From Rotaria sp. Silwood1 (taxonomy: Eukaryota > Rotifera > Eurotatoria > Philodinida > Philodinidae): a DNA stretch of 64,000 nt. Each line of letters starts with the position of its first letter. The stretch's first letter is position 1. Below the pieces are notes generated by a model. That model saw only the letters and a program-made list of their open reading frames with translations, did no database searches and was not told the origin of the DNA. The position numbers and the translations under genes are program-made. Below are positions 21,908 through 33,269 of this stretch, piece after piece. The stretch is taken from the NCBI GenBank assembly GCA_905250075.1, contig CAJNOP010000009.1:2623581-2687580 (forward strand), in the 5' to 3' direction.

Positions 21908-23105
21908 CAGGGTAGGAAATAATATTATTCCAGGAGGATAGCGCTATGATTTTAGAGAGATTCCGAAACTTCGCCAATAAGACTTTCCCCAATTATTGGC
22001 GAAAATCCAGAGGTGTATTGGCGAATTCCCAAGGGATATATTGGCGATCGTTCACTGAAATTTCGCCAATTGGCGAATATCCAGAGGAACGAATTAGCGA
22101 AAGTCGAAGAGATTTTCATTAATGGAAGTGGAACATTTATGTCGTAATTGATGTACAAGAACTATGCCTAGCATTATAAAAATGTACCTCAAGTCATGCA
22201 GTTAAGAATATAGTTGATATCAATCTCTATAACCAATACTACCGTTCTACTTACATTCGAGAAAGTTTATTGGAAATTCGCCAATTGGCGAAAGTACAGG
22301 CGGTATATTGACGAATGTTCACTGGACGTTCGCCAATGGCGAAAGTTCAGTTTGCGAAATTTCTATTGGCGAACGTCCGGCAACCCATTTTAGATAGTAT
22401 CAACAATAAATTTTATATCATTATTAAAGCGCGTCAAAAGTGAGGTTTGTCGGTAATAACAAGTAAGGGTCATGGTAACTTTTTAGTGTTAAACTTATGA
22501 AATTTCTAGACTTTGACGACACATCAGCATAGAAAAATTCCATTCAAGAGGGAGTTGAAACTAGGTCAGATTTAAGATAATAAATACTAGGAAGTAATAC
22601 TTATTTTTCTATGATTTCATGAATATAATCAATAATTAGTATGACAAGCCTCAATGTTTGTTACAACAGGAAGACCAAACAGATCCCATAATACAAGAGC
22701 TTCAAATCACGCAATGTTTGTTTTCTTATTTTTCAAAAGATTTGAAGTGTGCTTTTTAGATTTTCTTAATAATAAATTTATGTTCTGTCTCTCACAGTAT
22801 TCTATCAACTTCATCTTTTACTATTATTCCAATAATTTCAGACCCGCTATTGATTAATTCTGATATTCTTCATCTTGTGAATCAGAGCTACTTTGAACTC
22901 CCTCTTGAATGGAATTTTTCTATGCCGAGATGTCGTCAAATTCTAGAAATTTCATAAGTTTAACACTAAAAAGTTATCATGACCCTTACTATTTATTATC
23001 GATAAATCCCACTTTTGACACGCTTTAATTTGGTATAAAATTTGTTGTTGATACTATTTGAAATCATAGCGTTATTCCTATGAAATAATATTATTTCCTA
23101 CCCTG
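21908..23105. mobile_element. TA-flanked long-TIR element, interrupted by a nested MITE
   Basis: The ends CAGGGTAGGAAATAATATTA and TAATATTATTTCCTACCCTG are flanked on both sides by TA, as in Tc1/mariner-type insertions. Inverted arms of about 240 bp continue inward (for example GGGTCATGGTAAC at 22468 against GTTATCATGACCC at 22972). The left arm is split by a 431-bp insertion at 21956-22386. No transposase is present; a 67-codon frame at 22654-22857 in the centre has no recognisable features. Confidence 0.8.
21956..22386. mobile_element. Nested 431-bp MITE packed with TTCGCCAAT/ATTGGCGAA words
   Basis: It is flanked by the 7-bp duplication ATTTTAG (21949-21955 and 22387-22393); the opposite arm of the host element has a single, uninterrupted ATTTCAA-like site. 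The ends are imperfect inverted repeats converging on TTCGCCAATA. Inside are at least eight TTGGCGAA-type words, including the 16-bp palindrome TTCGCCAATTGGCGAA twice (near 22061 and 22272). Confidence 0.7.
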
Positions 23106-26100
23106 TATAATTGGAAATGCAGCTATATCGTGATTAGTATTTTAATTGTGTAGAGATTGTGCTAGTAGCTTTTTCACAAGTACCTCAGAGAAAATCGATA
23201 CTTTAAAGTTATAAGCTACTCCACATGGTCTTTCGTTTACGCAAAAATATCAATAAAAAATTTGACGCTTCAGTTCATATTTATGCGACATTAGTTTTTC
23301 TTCAGTTTTTCGTTTTTTTCCTCTTCTTTTCTTCTTCCTTTTTCTACTAGTATTCTCTCTTCTTTCTCGTCTCTTTTTTCGTCATTTTTTTCGTATTCTA
23401 TTTTGTTTCTCTTTCGTTCTTTCCTCTTCTTTTTCCTTCATTACTTTTATGTGCTCTATTTGCAATGTATGAGATTTTTGCCTACTCTTATATCGATCGA
23501 TTTGTATTGACCTTGGTCGAGGTTCTTTTTTGTTGCCATTCTTAATTTCTTTGTCATATACGGATGCAAGCGCTTCCCAGCGTAATAATACACGGCAAAA
23601 TAACAAAAAAACTCAACTAGTGTCTAATGGTTCTGATGTTTCTATCTACACTCACAAAAAAAACTGGTCTTCTAAAAACCAAAACACCTGCAGAAGTCCT
23701 TTTGGAAACTTATAACTGCATCCGGAAAGGTTTTCGAATCCACGTTAAGTTTCTTAAAAAAAAGTTTTTGAGTGTTCGAAAAGTAGAATCCAGAAACCTC
23801 CATACTGTTTCAGAGGACCGAATGATTTCCTCTGAAACCTTAGGTGTATTCTGGAACAAATTAGCGTTTTCAATTTTTTTATCGAAAATCTTTCTGAATT
23901 TCTGGACAAATGACATAGTGAAAGCTTTTGCTAGAAATCGAACATGGTTTCGAACATGTCTCGCAAACCCTGAATAGTTTAAGAATCCTTACAGTCATTT
24001 GAGTCGCAGAAGAAAATTCTCAGAAATCCATTTACTGTATGGAGAATCTGAGTAGCATGCAAATGAATTCAATATGATTTTCACATTTCTCTCGTATCGT
24101 TTAAAGGTTTAGAGGTTCGCATAATAGAAATCTTCTTTTGTGTATCTAACATGGTTTTGTAAAAACTGAAAAATTCTTAGGATTCCAAAAAGTGCTTCAT
24201 TCTCGAAAGAATCTTCTCTCGGTTTTACGTTCATCATTGCCTACAAGTGTGAATGGATCAAATAACAAATTTTACTTTAAACATTGAAGAACTGCTTTAA
24301 ACTGCCATGGCATTCAACGAATTTTGTCTTTTTCCATCTTCATTCATTCATATTTTGTCCAGCGCTCAAACATTAATATCGTTGGAAACAATTGCAACGA
24401 AGAACCAAGAAGTGTCTGAAGCTTAGAGGTTTTTCAAACGAGTTTATGCAAAACTGATAGACGATGAACGATTAAAATCGTGATGAAATTTTCATTTCTA
24501 GGGGACAGTGAAACAAGAATTGCTATTTTGGAAAAGAAAGAGAAAATTGTTGAAATGTGTTCACATAAATAGTAATTGATAGGTACATGATTTCTTTTTC
24601 CTTGCCCTCTTTTATATCTCCATATGCTTACTTTGTAGTTTGAATAAACACAAAGGAAAGCGTCTGTCTCATATGAATTCATTCATCAAGGACGTTCCGT
24701 TCAACACTAAATTTTTCAACCCATTTTTCGTCCGTCCTCTCCAGGTTTATCCAGTGTTACGGACCATCTTCCCTCCTTGACATTCAGTAAATGGGGAAAA
24801 GCTTTCAGAAAAGACGTGCTGGTTCAATTATACTGACTCATATATATTAAATAATAATTCATTATTTAAATACATCATGAAAAAGAAATGAATGTATGGA
24901 TAACAAGAAGAAAGGAAATACCAAACTTTTGATAAATAATTAACAAAACTCGGTTACATTATAAAGTCTTTGTATTTTTCAAATGCATTATACTTAAATA
25001 AAATCTATTCCAATATCTTGTAGGAAAAGAAAAGTTAATCATTTACCACAAAATATACATGGATGTGAAGAAGGTTAAAAAAGACTAAAGACAAAAAAGC
25101 CAGTTGCAAACGCAAACGTAACAAACGCCACTAACATTCATTTGTTACGAAATAGAAATAAAAATAACTTGTAGCTCTCTCTCTCTGTATCTACTTCTTC
25201 CCATACTTGAAGGAATCAGGTGGTCACTTTAGTACCAAAAAAAAACTAAGACTTTTTTCATGTAAACTTCGAATTTCATTATGATGAGAGATGTTGTTTT
25301 CTAAACTGAACCCCGAATAAAAAATTTTGGATAATTTTTATTGAGATACATCCTTAGAAAAAATCAGACGCAAGATCATATAAAATCTCAGCCGTGCAAC
25401 ACTTTATATACGATCTTGTTCTAAAATCTGACAATATCGTATGTGCTCACTTTTTAAAAGATTATATTATGTTTTGAACGGAAGATGCCATGGGAAATCT
25501 TATAAGATTTCAAGATTAACAAACGTATAAGAATAGACTGAATGAATCTCGTCAGACCTTATTCGATTAAATAAGATTCATGAAAAAATGAAACACTCAT
25601 CATGACATAATATAGGTCTTGTTTGCTGTTGTCTGATCTCGTATGACCTTTCGTGCTCTTTTACTTATTCAAGAATTGTCTATTCATTTGTCTCTAGTAT
25701 AAAGCAACATAGTAATAAACAAAATTGTGTTGTACACAACAATTTTTTATATGATTCAGCTGGTAAAATAATCTTTCACATCACAAAATGAATATTTTCT
25801 ATAGAATACTAATCGACGTCTGGGTTTCTCATCGAACTCTTGCCATAATACAGAAAGTCTGTCTTCAAAATATATTTCAATGCAAAAAGTATCGATATTA
25901 CACAGCAGCGTTCTCTATGATGAGACTGTTCAACTTTGGCCCTAAATTTTAGGTTGCAAAAGTAGTTTAACGATCACCTCACTCTACATCAAGAGCGAAA
26001 CGAGTACCTCCCATAAATATTACATGCTGTCAGAGATAGATATTCAATAAAAAAAGTAGTATATTCACTAAATCCAAAAACTTAATAACATTATATGACA

Positions 26101-27531
26101 AATCCCTTCTCTACAGAAGCTTTAGTTTATTTCGATTACTAATAATGTGTCACCTGCACTTGTTTAAATCGAAATGACGCTTATCATTTTTTTGACAATG
26201 ATCACAGAGGCAAGCTGACAATAGAAAAAATCTAAGTACCTTGAAAGCTGCTTTTTCTCTTATTAATCGTGGTTAACCATAATCAACCGGTGGTAAATTG
26301 TCGGTAAACATGGTCAACCTAGTTATTTATCCCTGCTACCTCACCCGCTCACACACATCATTATAAAACAAATTACTTCTTTTATAAACGAATGAAAATT
26401 ATTATTTGATCAATTTATGCTTGCATTTGGATCAGCTGTTGGATCAAATCTAAAATAAAAACAATAAATATAATATAATTTATTCTTTTAAGTATCAGTT
26501 ATGATAATTAAACACAAGATGCTAATGCAGATTTTATTGGTGCATATCTGAAGAAGACATTGTGAAAACTCATACTATAACTGTATATTAATTGCTCATA
26601 CGAAATCAGAAAAGTTACATTGAAGAACAATTTTCGTGAAACTCAAAAGGTACTTCTTCAAGCTTGACCGAGCTAAATGTAAATGTCCTATATAATTGGA
26701 ACCAAACAAAAATTGCAGCTTGTTCTTGAAAGTGGTTTATTATGGTATATTGTGTCAAAACGACTGAATATTTTGAAGCTTTTTAAAACTGACAGACTTG
26801 GGTCGATTTTGGAATATTCTGATTATGTTGATGCACCTGCATCGTCTCTGTACTAGTCACAGAATCGAAGTCGACTCCAGTTCAGAAATAATTTTGTATA
26901 AGAAGAATATATTGTGAATTTATTTGCTCTCCATGAATTTGAGTTCTTTCTAACAATAAATTTGAATTGGGATAGAAAATGCCCTCTATGTTCGTTTATA
27001 GTTGGAATCGAAAATCTTGCGCTCTAACGCCAGTTGTCACGAAGCTTGACGTCAAACTTTATATCATTAAAGGTCGAACACTCTTCTTTGATAACTACAG
27101 TTACTCGCGGAAACTATCGGTGAACCACCGTTTTTGATAGATACTGCAGTTTACGACTAAAAATGATTCGGGTTTCTTGATATGGGGAATCTTTATAGTA
27201 GTATTAGGACTAATGAAAATGAAACACATCCTATGGGTGTGAAATATCGGTGTTGATTTAAGTGTGGGTTGGATTTTGTACAGATGTGAACTTTCCCTTA
27301 AACCATACCTAGACTAATGCGCGTAGCCGCTTCCTTCCACATCTAGAAGTAAAACGACGGCTACGTACGCCCACACCCAAATCTGTGAGAGCAATTGAGC
27401 AAGGTTCTGATGAGGTGAGCTGTGACTTACATGTAACGCCTCATAGGATTTGTTGGTTTTGATGGTAAGTTTTTTTTCATTGTAATCTGATAGCTACTAA
27501 CACAGCAAGAAGTATCGTGCTAATAGGCATT
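23106..27531. other. Noncoding AT-rich region
   Basis: No gene is supported. A pyrimidine-rich stretch (TTTTTC/TCTTC runs) lies at 23290-23460. Around 23650 the sequence CACTCACAAAAAAAACTGG followed by CTAAAAACC recalls the end of the 4767-5277 foldback and may be a decayed relative. Short CCCACACCC motifs occur at 27368. Confidence 0.4.
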
Positions 27532-27532
27532 T

Positions 27533-27564
27533 CCCCCCCCCCCCCCCCCCCCCCCCAAAAAAAA
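27533..27564. repeat. Homopolymer C24 followed by A8
   Basis: An uninterrupted run of 24 C is followed directly by 8 A. Overlapping frames encode only polyproline or polyglycine and are not credible genes. Run length may be unreliable in assembly. Confidence 0.9.
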
Positions 27565-27923
27565 GATGCAAATAGAAAGCTGCCCTATTTGCGAACAGGG
27601 CGTGAGGGTCGGCATACAGTATATAGCCTGTGCATTTATCTGACTTTGTGTATGGGGGAAGATGAAGATCTGCCCCTAGTCGACATCCATGCATTGGCTG
27701 CAGACCTACAGCCAGATACAGAATTTCTCTCACATCACAAACACTAGCGCTCATACCAGATCCACATCAAAACGTTTACACTAATACTCGAAGAATGTTG
27801 TCCTTCTAATTTGTCTAATTCCCTATGGTGATGTAAACACAGAGGGACATACATCCATCGAGCTCTGTTGAATCATAATCAGTCGTATGCATTTGAATGA
27901 TTCTCTTCGGTGAGATTTCAATT

Positions 27924-28628
27924 CTATGAATCCGATGAAGTAGCTTGAAAGAGTTGAAGATCAAAAACAAAGTCATTTGATTTCTTCATTAGCAAGCTCC
28001 CATAGTCTCGCTCAATCTGTTCGTATTGCTGGACAACAAGTTCGTCCGATCTGTTTCACTGATCTCTATTGATTTGATGAAGAGCAAGCAATAATACCGC
28101 ATTTCCGCTGCGTATATCGTCGAATTGAAAGTCTTCGGTCATATTGTTCCAATCGTTGCGTAAATGGTAAGCTTGACCATCGTCACACTCACCACTTAGT
28201 GCGATGAGTAAATCAAGATGATGATCGATAATACGAGTGGTAAATTGACAACTACCCACGTCAAGATAATCCAGCGAACTTTGATTAAGTAAGATACTGT
28301 TAGCTAGATTAATGCTAGCTCGACTGAACGAAACAGTTCTGAAATCAATTGATTTTTCTTTATTTGGTATGATAATTAACGATTGAGAAGCATGATTGAA
28401 CTGGTCGAACCATGTGAAAATACGCACGACATCACAAGGCATATATTAAATGAAAGTTTCACTGAAATGAACAGACCGTAGAATGGCAATAGAAGCAAAA
28501 AGCAGATGAACGCAGACATTTTTATCGGCCGAAATACGAGTAGACTCTTCAGTACTTTTCTCTTTCCGTAAATTACACTTATGGAGGGTTGCTTTGGGTA
28601 GCAGTATTACATAAGATAAGTAAATCAA
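27924..28628 (-). pseudogene. Gene X: unidentified decayed gene directly downstream of murB
   Basis: One reading frame of 235 codons (ATG at 28628, TAG at 27924-27926) is broken by two in-frame stops, TAA at about 28443-28445 and TGA at 28056-28058. Protein-like content continues across both. The best segment, 28056-28442, encodes 128 residues with a regular hydrophobic pattern (ANSILLNQSSLDYL, HHLDLLIALSGE, YHLRNDWNNMTEDF). I do not recognise the family. The ATG lies 11 nt after the last murB codon, operon-like spacing, and it is intronless. By position it should belong with cell-wall precursor synthesis or regulation, but that is context only. If the stops are real it is a pseudogene. Confidence 0.6.
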
Positions 28629-28639
28629 TTTTCTTTATA

Positions 28640-29688
28640 TTATTCAACACGAAAATGATTAACCGGCGAGCGCTTAAACATACGGATAATGTTCACTTCG
28701 AATTCGAGCTGTATACCAAATTGATGTTCAAGACTAGAACGATTTCTTTTTGCTAGCCTTCAGATGTCATGACCATTGGGAATACGAACAGCTTGCACTA
28801 AAACATTCGCGTGTGAATGCCACGCTGCCGCTGAGCCTAAGCTTTTCCACTTCCAACAGCACTGCTCAATAAGCCAACCAGTGGTCAACTTAAATTGGTT
28901 CTCTTTGTTGTGCAGTGGATAACCAACAGTTTCTTTTTGCATCGCTGTTTAAGTTCTTTACATTTGGCGTATATTACAATCGGATTGGTAAAGAAACAGC
29001 CGCCATTACCGATACACAATTGTATGTCGGGTAAATTCACAGCTCGATGATGTATGACTTCGTTGACGAGGTGTCCATCTTTGTACGTCTTATGTGATGA
29101 CGATGATAGTAGCAACCGAATCGTGGCATTGGTAATGACATAGCAACAGTACAAGTTGCTTTCCTGCTTAAATATAGTTGTGCGATCACCGAAATAACAT
29201 TCATCCTTGTTTAGTATAGAAAAGCACTTCTGTTCTGTATTGAAAACTTGACACTCGATGAATATATCACTAAGATTTTGTTCATACACTCCAATATTTT
29301 GAACTGGAGCAGTACCGGCGGTTCCTAGTATGCCCGCCAAGCATTCAAGATCCTTATATCCGTGACTAACAGTATAGATGATCAGATCCACCCATTTCTC
29401 ACCAGCACCCACTTTTAATGTTACTTGATCGCTATCATCGTTTCCTGCTACCGTGACAGTCCCATGCACACATATGTGCAGAACAAGCCCATCGAAAAAC
29501 CCATCAACAAAGAGGGTATTACTGCCATTATCGATGACTATTTTATTACTAATATTAACCAAACGTTGGTCATAGAAAGCATCGACAAGATCTTATTCAT
29601 CATAAATTGCGACATAGTTACGAGCGCAAACTTGCACACCGAAAGTATTTAATGTTTGCAGGGACACATTCTTCTCAATTTGATGCAT
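28640..29688 (-). pseudogene. murB: Decayed murB (UDP-N-acetylenolpyruvoylglucosamine reductase)
   Basis: This is a MurB homologue of nearly full length (about 349 codons against 342 in E. coli), in pieces. From the ATG at 29688: NTFGVQV, the N-terminal MurB signature; an in-frame TAA at codon 32 (29593-29595); then NGSNTLFVDG, VGAGEKW, GTAPVQNIGVYE, CYFGDRTTIFK and NGGCFFTNP. A frameshift follows in an A-run near 28933-28937, after which GWLIEQC, an in-frame TGA (28760-28762) and LEFEVNII complete the C-terminus. MurB reduces UDP-GlcNAc-enolpyruvate to UDP-MurNAc with FAD and NADPH. The Arg of the YR/DR.TIFK motif and the C-terminal Glu are kept; the catalytic Ser of E. coli NAGSFF is Cys here, as in some MurB enzymes. 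There are no introns. It is clearly the same pathway as murC, murL and murD2. Confidence 0.85.
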
Positions 29689-30572
29689 GACTCTATTATG
29701 TTTTTTTCTATCGAAGAATGAATGAAAGAAAAACCCTCAAGATCTCCTTCAATCATATGCGAGAGGATTATTTTTATTTTTATCAATACTTTTACAAATA
29801 ATTATTAAAAGGAAAAAAAGTAACGCAAAAGTGTGGACTAGAGTGCAAATTGAGTGATAGTGTTGGACCTATTTATTCTACTACGAAAATAAGCATATCA
29901 AGTGAAGAGAGATGAATCACTCTATTATAATGAGCATAATCAATTACAGGCAAGCTGATAAACATCTCTCACTGTGAAAAGTTCCGAAGGAAGGGAACAG
30001 TTGATAGATACTTCGCCTAAACAAATATTTTATTGAGAACTCCAACTATCTTTGAAGTGAGTGTGAATGGCGATTGTGGTTGAATCAGAATAGAGAAAGA
30101 AAGTACCATCTACTCACCCACACCCAAATCTCTCAACTGTTACACTTAGGACTTAACATGCAATCAGTATGCTTATCAAACAAAGTCGCCAAAATTCATT
30201 ACACATATTACCTTACCTCGAACACACAATGAAAATGCGAATTGTGCCACAGCTAAATATTACTGAAAAACATACGACTTCAAAAAGATTCAAAAATCCT
30301 TGAAGTAAACCTGCAAATATCGAAAACTTTTACCAAACAATATGCAAAACCACTTCCATCCTTTTCAACCTAACTATCTATCTTAGTGCACTTATTCATT
30401 TCCATCCCACACCTATCTCTATAATAACCTTTAATTCAAAAACCGTTGGTGACAAGACGAAAGTAATCATTATCTAATCACATAAATACTGCATATAATC
30501 CTAAACATGCTCAGTACAATCTGCTACTGCTTCAATCAGTCCTCACAAAAGCATAACGGGGACGACAAAATA
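29689..30572. other. Noncoding DNA up to the assembly gap
   Basis: Nothing gene-like is seen. CCCACACCCAAATCT at 30120 repeats the motif at 27368. Confidence 0.4.
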
Positions 30573-30672
30573 NNNNNNNNNNNNNNNNNNNNNNNNNNNN
30601 NNNNNNNNNNNNNNNNNNNNNNNNNNNNNNNNNNNNNNNNNNNNNNNNNNNNNNNNNNNNNNNNNNNNNNNN
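30573..30672. other. Assembly gap (100 N)
   Basis: Exactly 100 N, a placeholder length. The order and distance of the left and right parts rest on scaffolding, not on read-through sequence. Confidence 0.99.
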
Positions 30673-31984
30673 TCGATAGTATAGACAATAGAAAAATTGG
30701 ATTTGTATGTAGCTTATCTTGACCTGGTAATTCGTAGTGTTGCGCTAGCTTCTGATCGATTATTCAATATACATGCTTTCTGCCATATGAGATGACTTTT
30801 CAATTTGATTATCGTAACAGAGCGCGTCTTGAAAATCTCGATGCAGATTCGTTGTCTAGTTTTGTTAATGAAAATGATCGGAAGATTTCTTGCAGACGAA
30901 TAGTTCATTGTTCAACCTGTTATATTGAACGATATCAACTATTTTATGAATTTTGTTTTCACTTTTCAACGAGAAAAAATGGGCAATATTCATTTTGATG
31001 AATGCTTTCTGTGCTACTGACTTTTGTGCGATTTAATATCTGTGTGAAATTCACTCGGTGCCTATCATCGAATAAAAGTACCAAATTAAAATGATCAGAG
31101 GAACCAAAATATGAGAAAGAGGAGAAAATGTGTAAGAATGTCTATGCTACGAACGAAGTGGTTCATTGTGAGATAACGCTTTTTCTGTTCATGAAAGAGA
31201 TCTGAATGAATTTTTATTAGAATCGAATAATGATACGAAAATCGTCGCTATTCAATCTGTTGAAAACGATAATTATTCGTGGTTTTAAAAGTCTTATTGA
31301 TTTGCTATTTCTGGTGAACCTGTAATCTTCGAAATAGGAAACGTTCAATGAAAATCATGAATAATCTAATAGAAACTAATGAGAATCTAAAATAATTGGT
31401 AATCTGAACCTTTAGTAAATGCCCTTCGTATCTATTCAATCTGATGGACATAGTACTTTTTTTCATTGGAAATCGAAAAATGTAGAAGTATGTAGATAAA
31501 GCTAGCAGTGGCTGGCACAGGATAGTATTTAAGTCATATTAGCTGTGTTCTAAGTAGAAGTCAACATTTTCTGTTGAATGGTGATCTTTAAATGAAGTGA
31601 CCATTATGGAGGCATGCATTAAAAAGTCGTATTGTGGAGCTAGAAAAATCACGTACATGTTAAGTCTATGCTCATTTCTTGCCTATCATCATTAAACACA
31701 ATACGACTTGCTTGCTGAATTCCGTCGATTCCAGTATTACTTTCTCACTCTTACTGACACTTTCTCATTGAATCCTGCACTGCTCCTCTCGTTTATTTCT
31801 TATCAATGTAATACCTAAGAGAAATATGATATGAATGCGATTTAAAGTATCAATAATTTTGGAAGAAACCGTTTTCAAAATATATCAAATAAGAAAAAGT
31901 ATAACTCAATATTGTTTTTACATGGACATGTATTGATTAGCATTACTGTTTGTATTTGTGATTGCTGCCAGTCGATAATATGCC
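30673..31984. other. No supported gene
   Basis: A 68-codon plus frame (30792-30998) begins FDYRNRARLEN and includes DADSLS, faintly like the tail of an LTR-retrotransposon RNase H. This is too weak to call. Confidence 0.35.
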
Positions 31985-32680
31985 TGGTATAATGGACGTA
32001 CAGATTTATATGATGGTGATGCCGAAGTTTCATGCGAAACATTGTCCGATTCGGACATCGGTCGAGCTTTTCCCGATGAGTTCAAGTCCGATTCTTCAAA
32101 AATACCAAAGAATGCATAGTTTCGAGTGTACAGTCAAATACATCGCATGTCCTACGACAGATCCGATTCATTACTACGACAAGATGACCCTCAATGACAG
32201 GGAAATTGTTATTTTCAGGCTGATGCTGGTATGAATGCTGAGTATATATAAAATGTTCATTTTCCACGATCTCTCTATTCAGGTGCACCATACAACTACT
32301 TTTTCTCTGCTTCTATGGCAGGATATGATGAGAGTGTTCAGATTCAACTTGAATGGTACAATGAAAGAAATGAATTAATCAGTTCGACTGGTATTCATTC
32401 TTATATACCGACTGATATGATGAATCCATGTAAGTAAATGTAACTGGCTACTTAGCGATTGTTATCGAATTGTTCTTATATCATCATAGCACGCCTGTGT
32501 CTACCTTTTGAAGAAAAAATTTGAAAAGTAATACCCGATGCGATGGCCATGCTCATTCGAGTTAAAATCAACGCGCTTCCATGGCAACAAATAACCACTC
32601 GATATGCAATCGATATGATTAGTGTCTACTTCTTTCCTGATAATATTCCAGGCAGTGGACGACCCAAAAAATGAACTAAA
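31985..32680 (+). pseudogene. Broken coding stretch of unknown family
   Basis: Several plus-strand pieces read like protein but in different frames or after stops: WYNGRTDLYDGDAEVSCE (about 31985), HYYDKMTLNDREIVIF (about 32170), APYNYFFSASMAGYDESVQ (about 32286) and LPWQQITTRYAIDMISVYFF (about 32570). Intron-like CAG and GTAAGT signals separate some of them. I do not recognise the family. It could be a real multi-exon gene with a few lesions or a pseudogene. Confidence 0.4.
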
Positions 32681-33269
32681 GAAGTAGTAAACATGAAGAT
32701 TAGTACATCGAGTTTTATTTCAAATCTATTATTCTTGACATACAAAAGAAAACTGGTGCCTGTATCACGTTGGATTTCACTGTCAATATAGCTATCTGTA
32801 ACATAGCTGACTTCACTTTACGTTGATTTATGTACTCTAGATGAATCCATGAATGTACAACCATCTTTCTGGAGAAAGTCTTCTTTCCGACTTTTCCCAT
32901 ACTAGTTAGGTGGGAAGTTATGCGAAAACTTCATTGGTTAGAAAAGAATAGCAATGTGAATATAAAATTGTGGAAGATCTAGATCATCCTAAAGAAAAAT
33001 TTCAGTAGTATCTTAAATATTCAGCTATAGAACCAGAATGGTTAGCGTAAAGTGTTGCATAAAATGGGTTATTATAAAAATTTCCGAACATCTTTCTGCT
33101 TCTCTACCGAAATATTCAAGATATTACTGACATGTTACTTAAGAATGATCTAGATTTCCTACTATTCCACAGTCAATGCCCTAAATGTTATAGCCAAAGG
33201 TATGTTCTTCTTACTTTCCGCCTAGCTGGTACGAAAAAAGCTGAAAAGAAAATGTTTTCCAGAAAAGTG

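Noticed and set aside
23627-23977. 116-codon plus open frame
   Set aside because: It overlaps an opposite-strand frame and repeated GTTTC/GAAAC words; it resembles decayed MITE sequence.
27497-27754. Open frames across the C24 run on both strands
   Set aside because: They exist only because a homopolymer cannot contain stops; they have no domain content.
757-29688. Whole left part as bacterial contamination
   Set aside because: Coding density is very low, satellites and MITEs with target duplications are interspersed, and two of the genes are decaying. It is not fully excluded because of the gap at 30573.
30792-30998. LTR-retrotransposon RNase H tail
   Set aside because: Only a short DADSLS-like match; no catalytic residues, integrase or LTR nearby.
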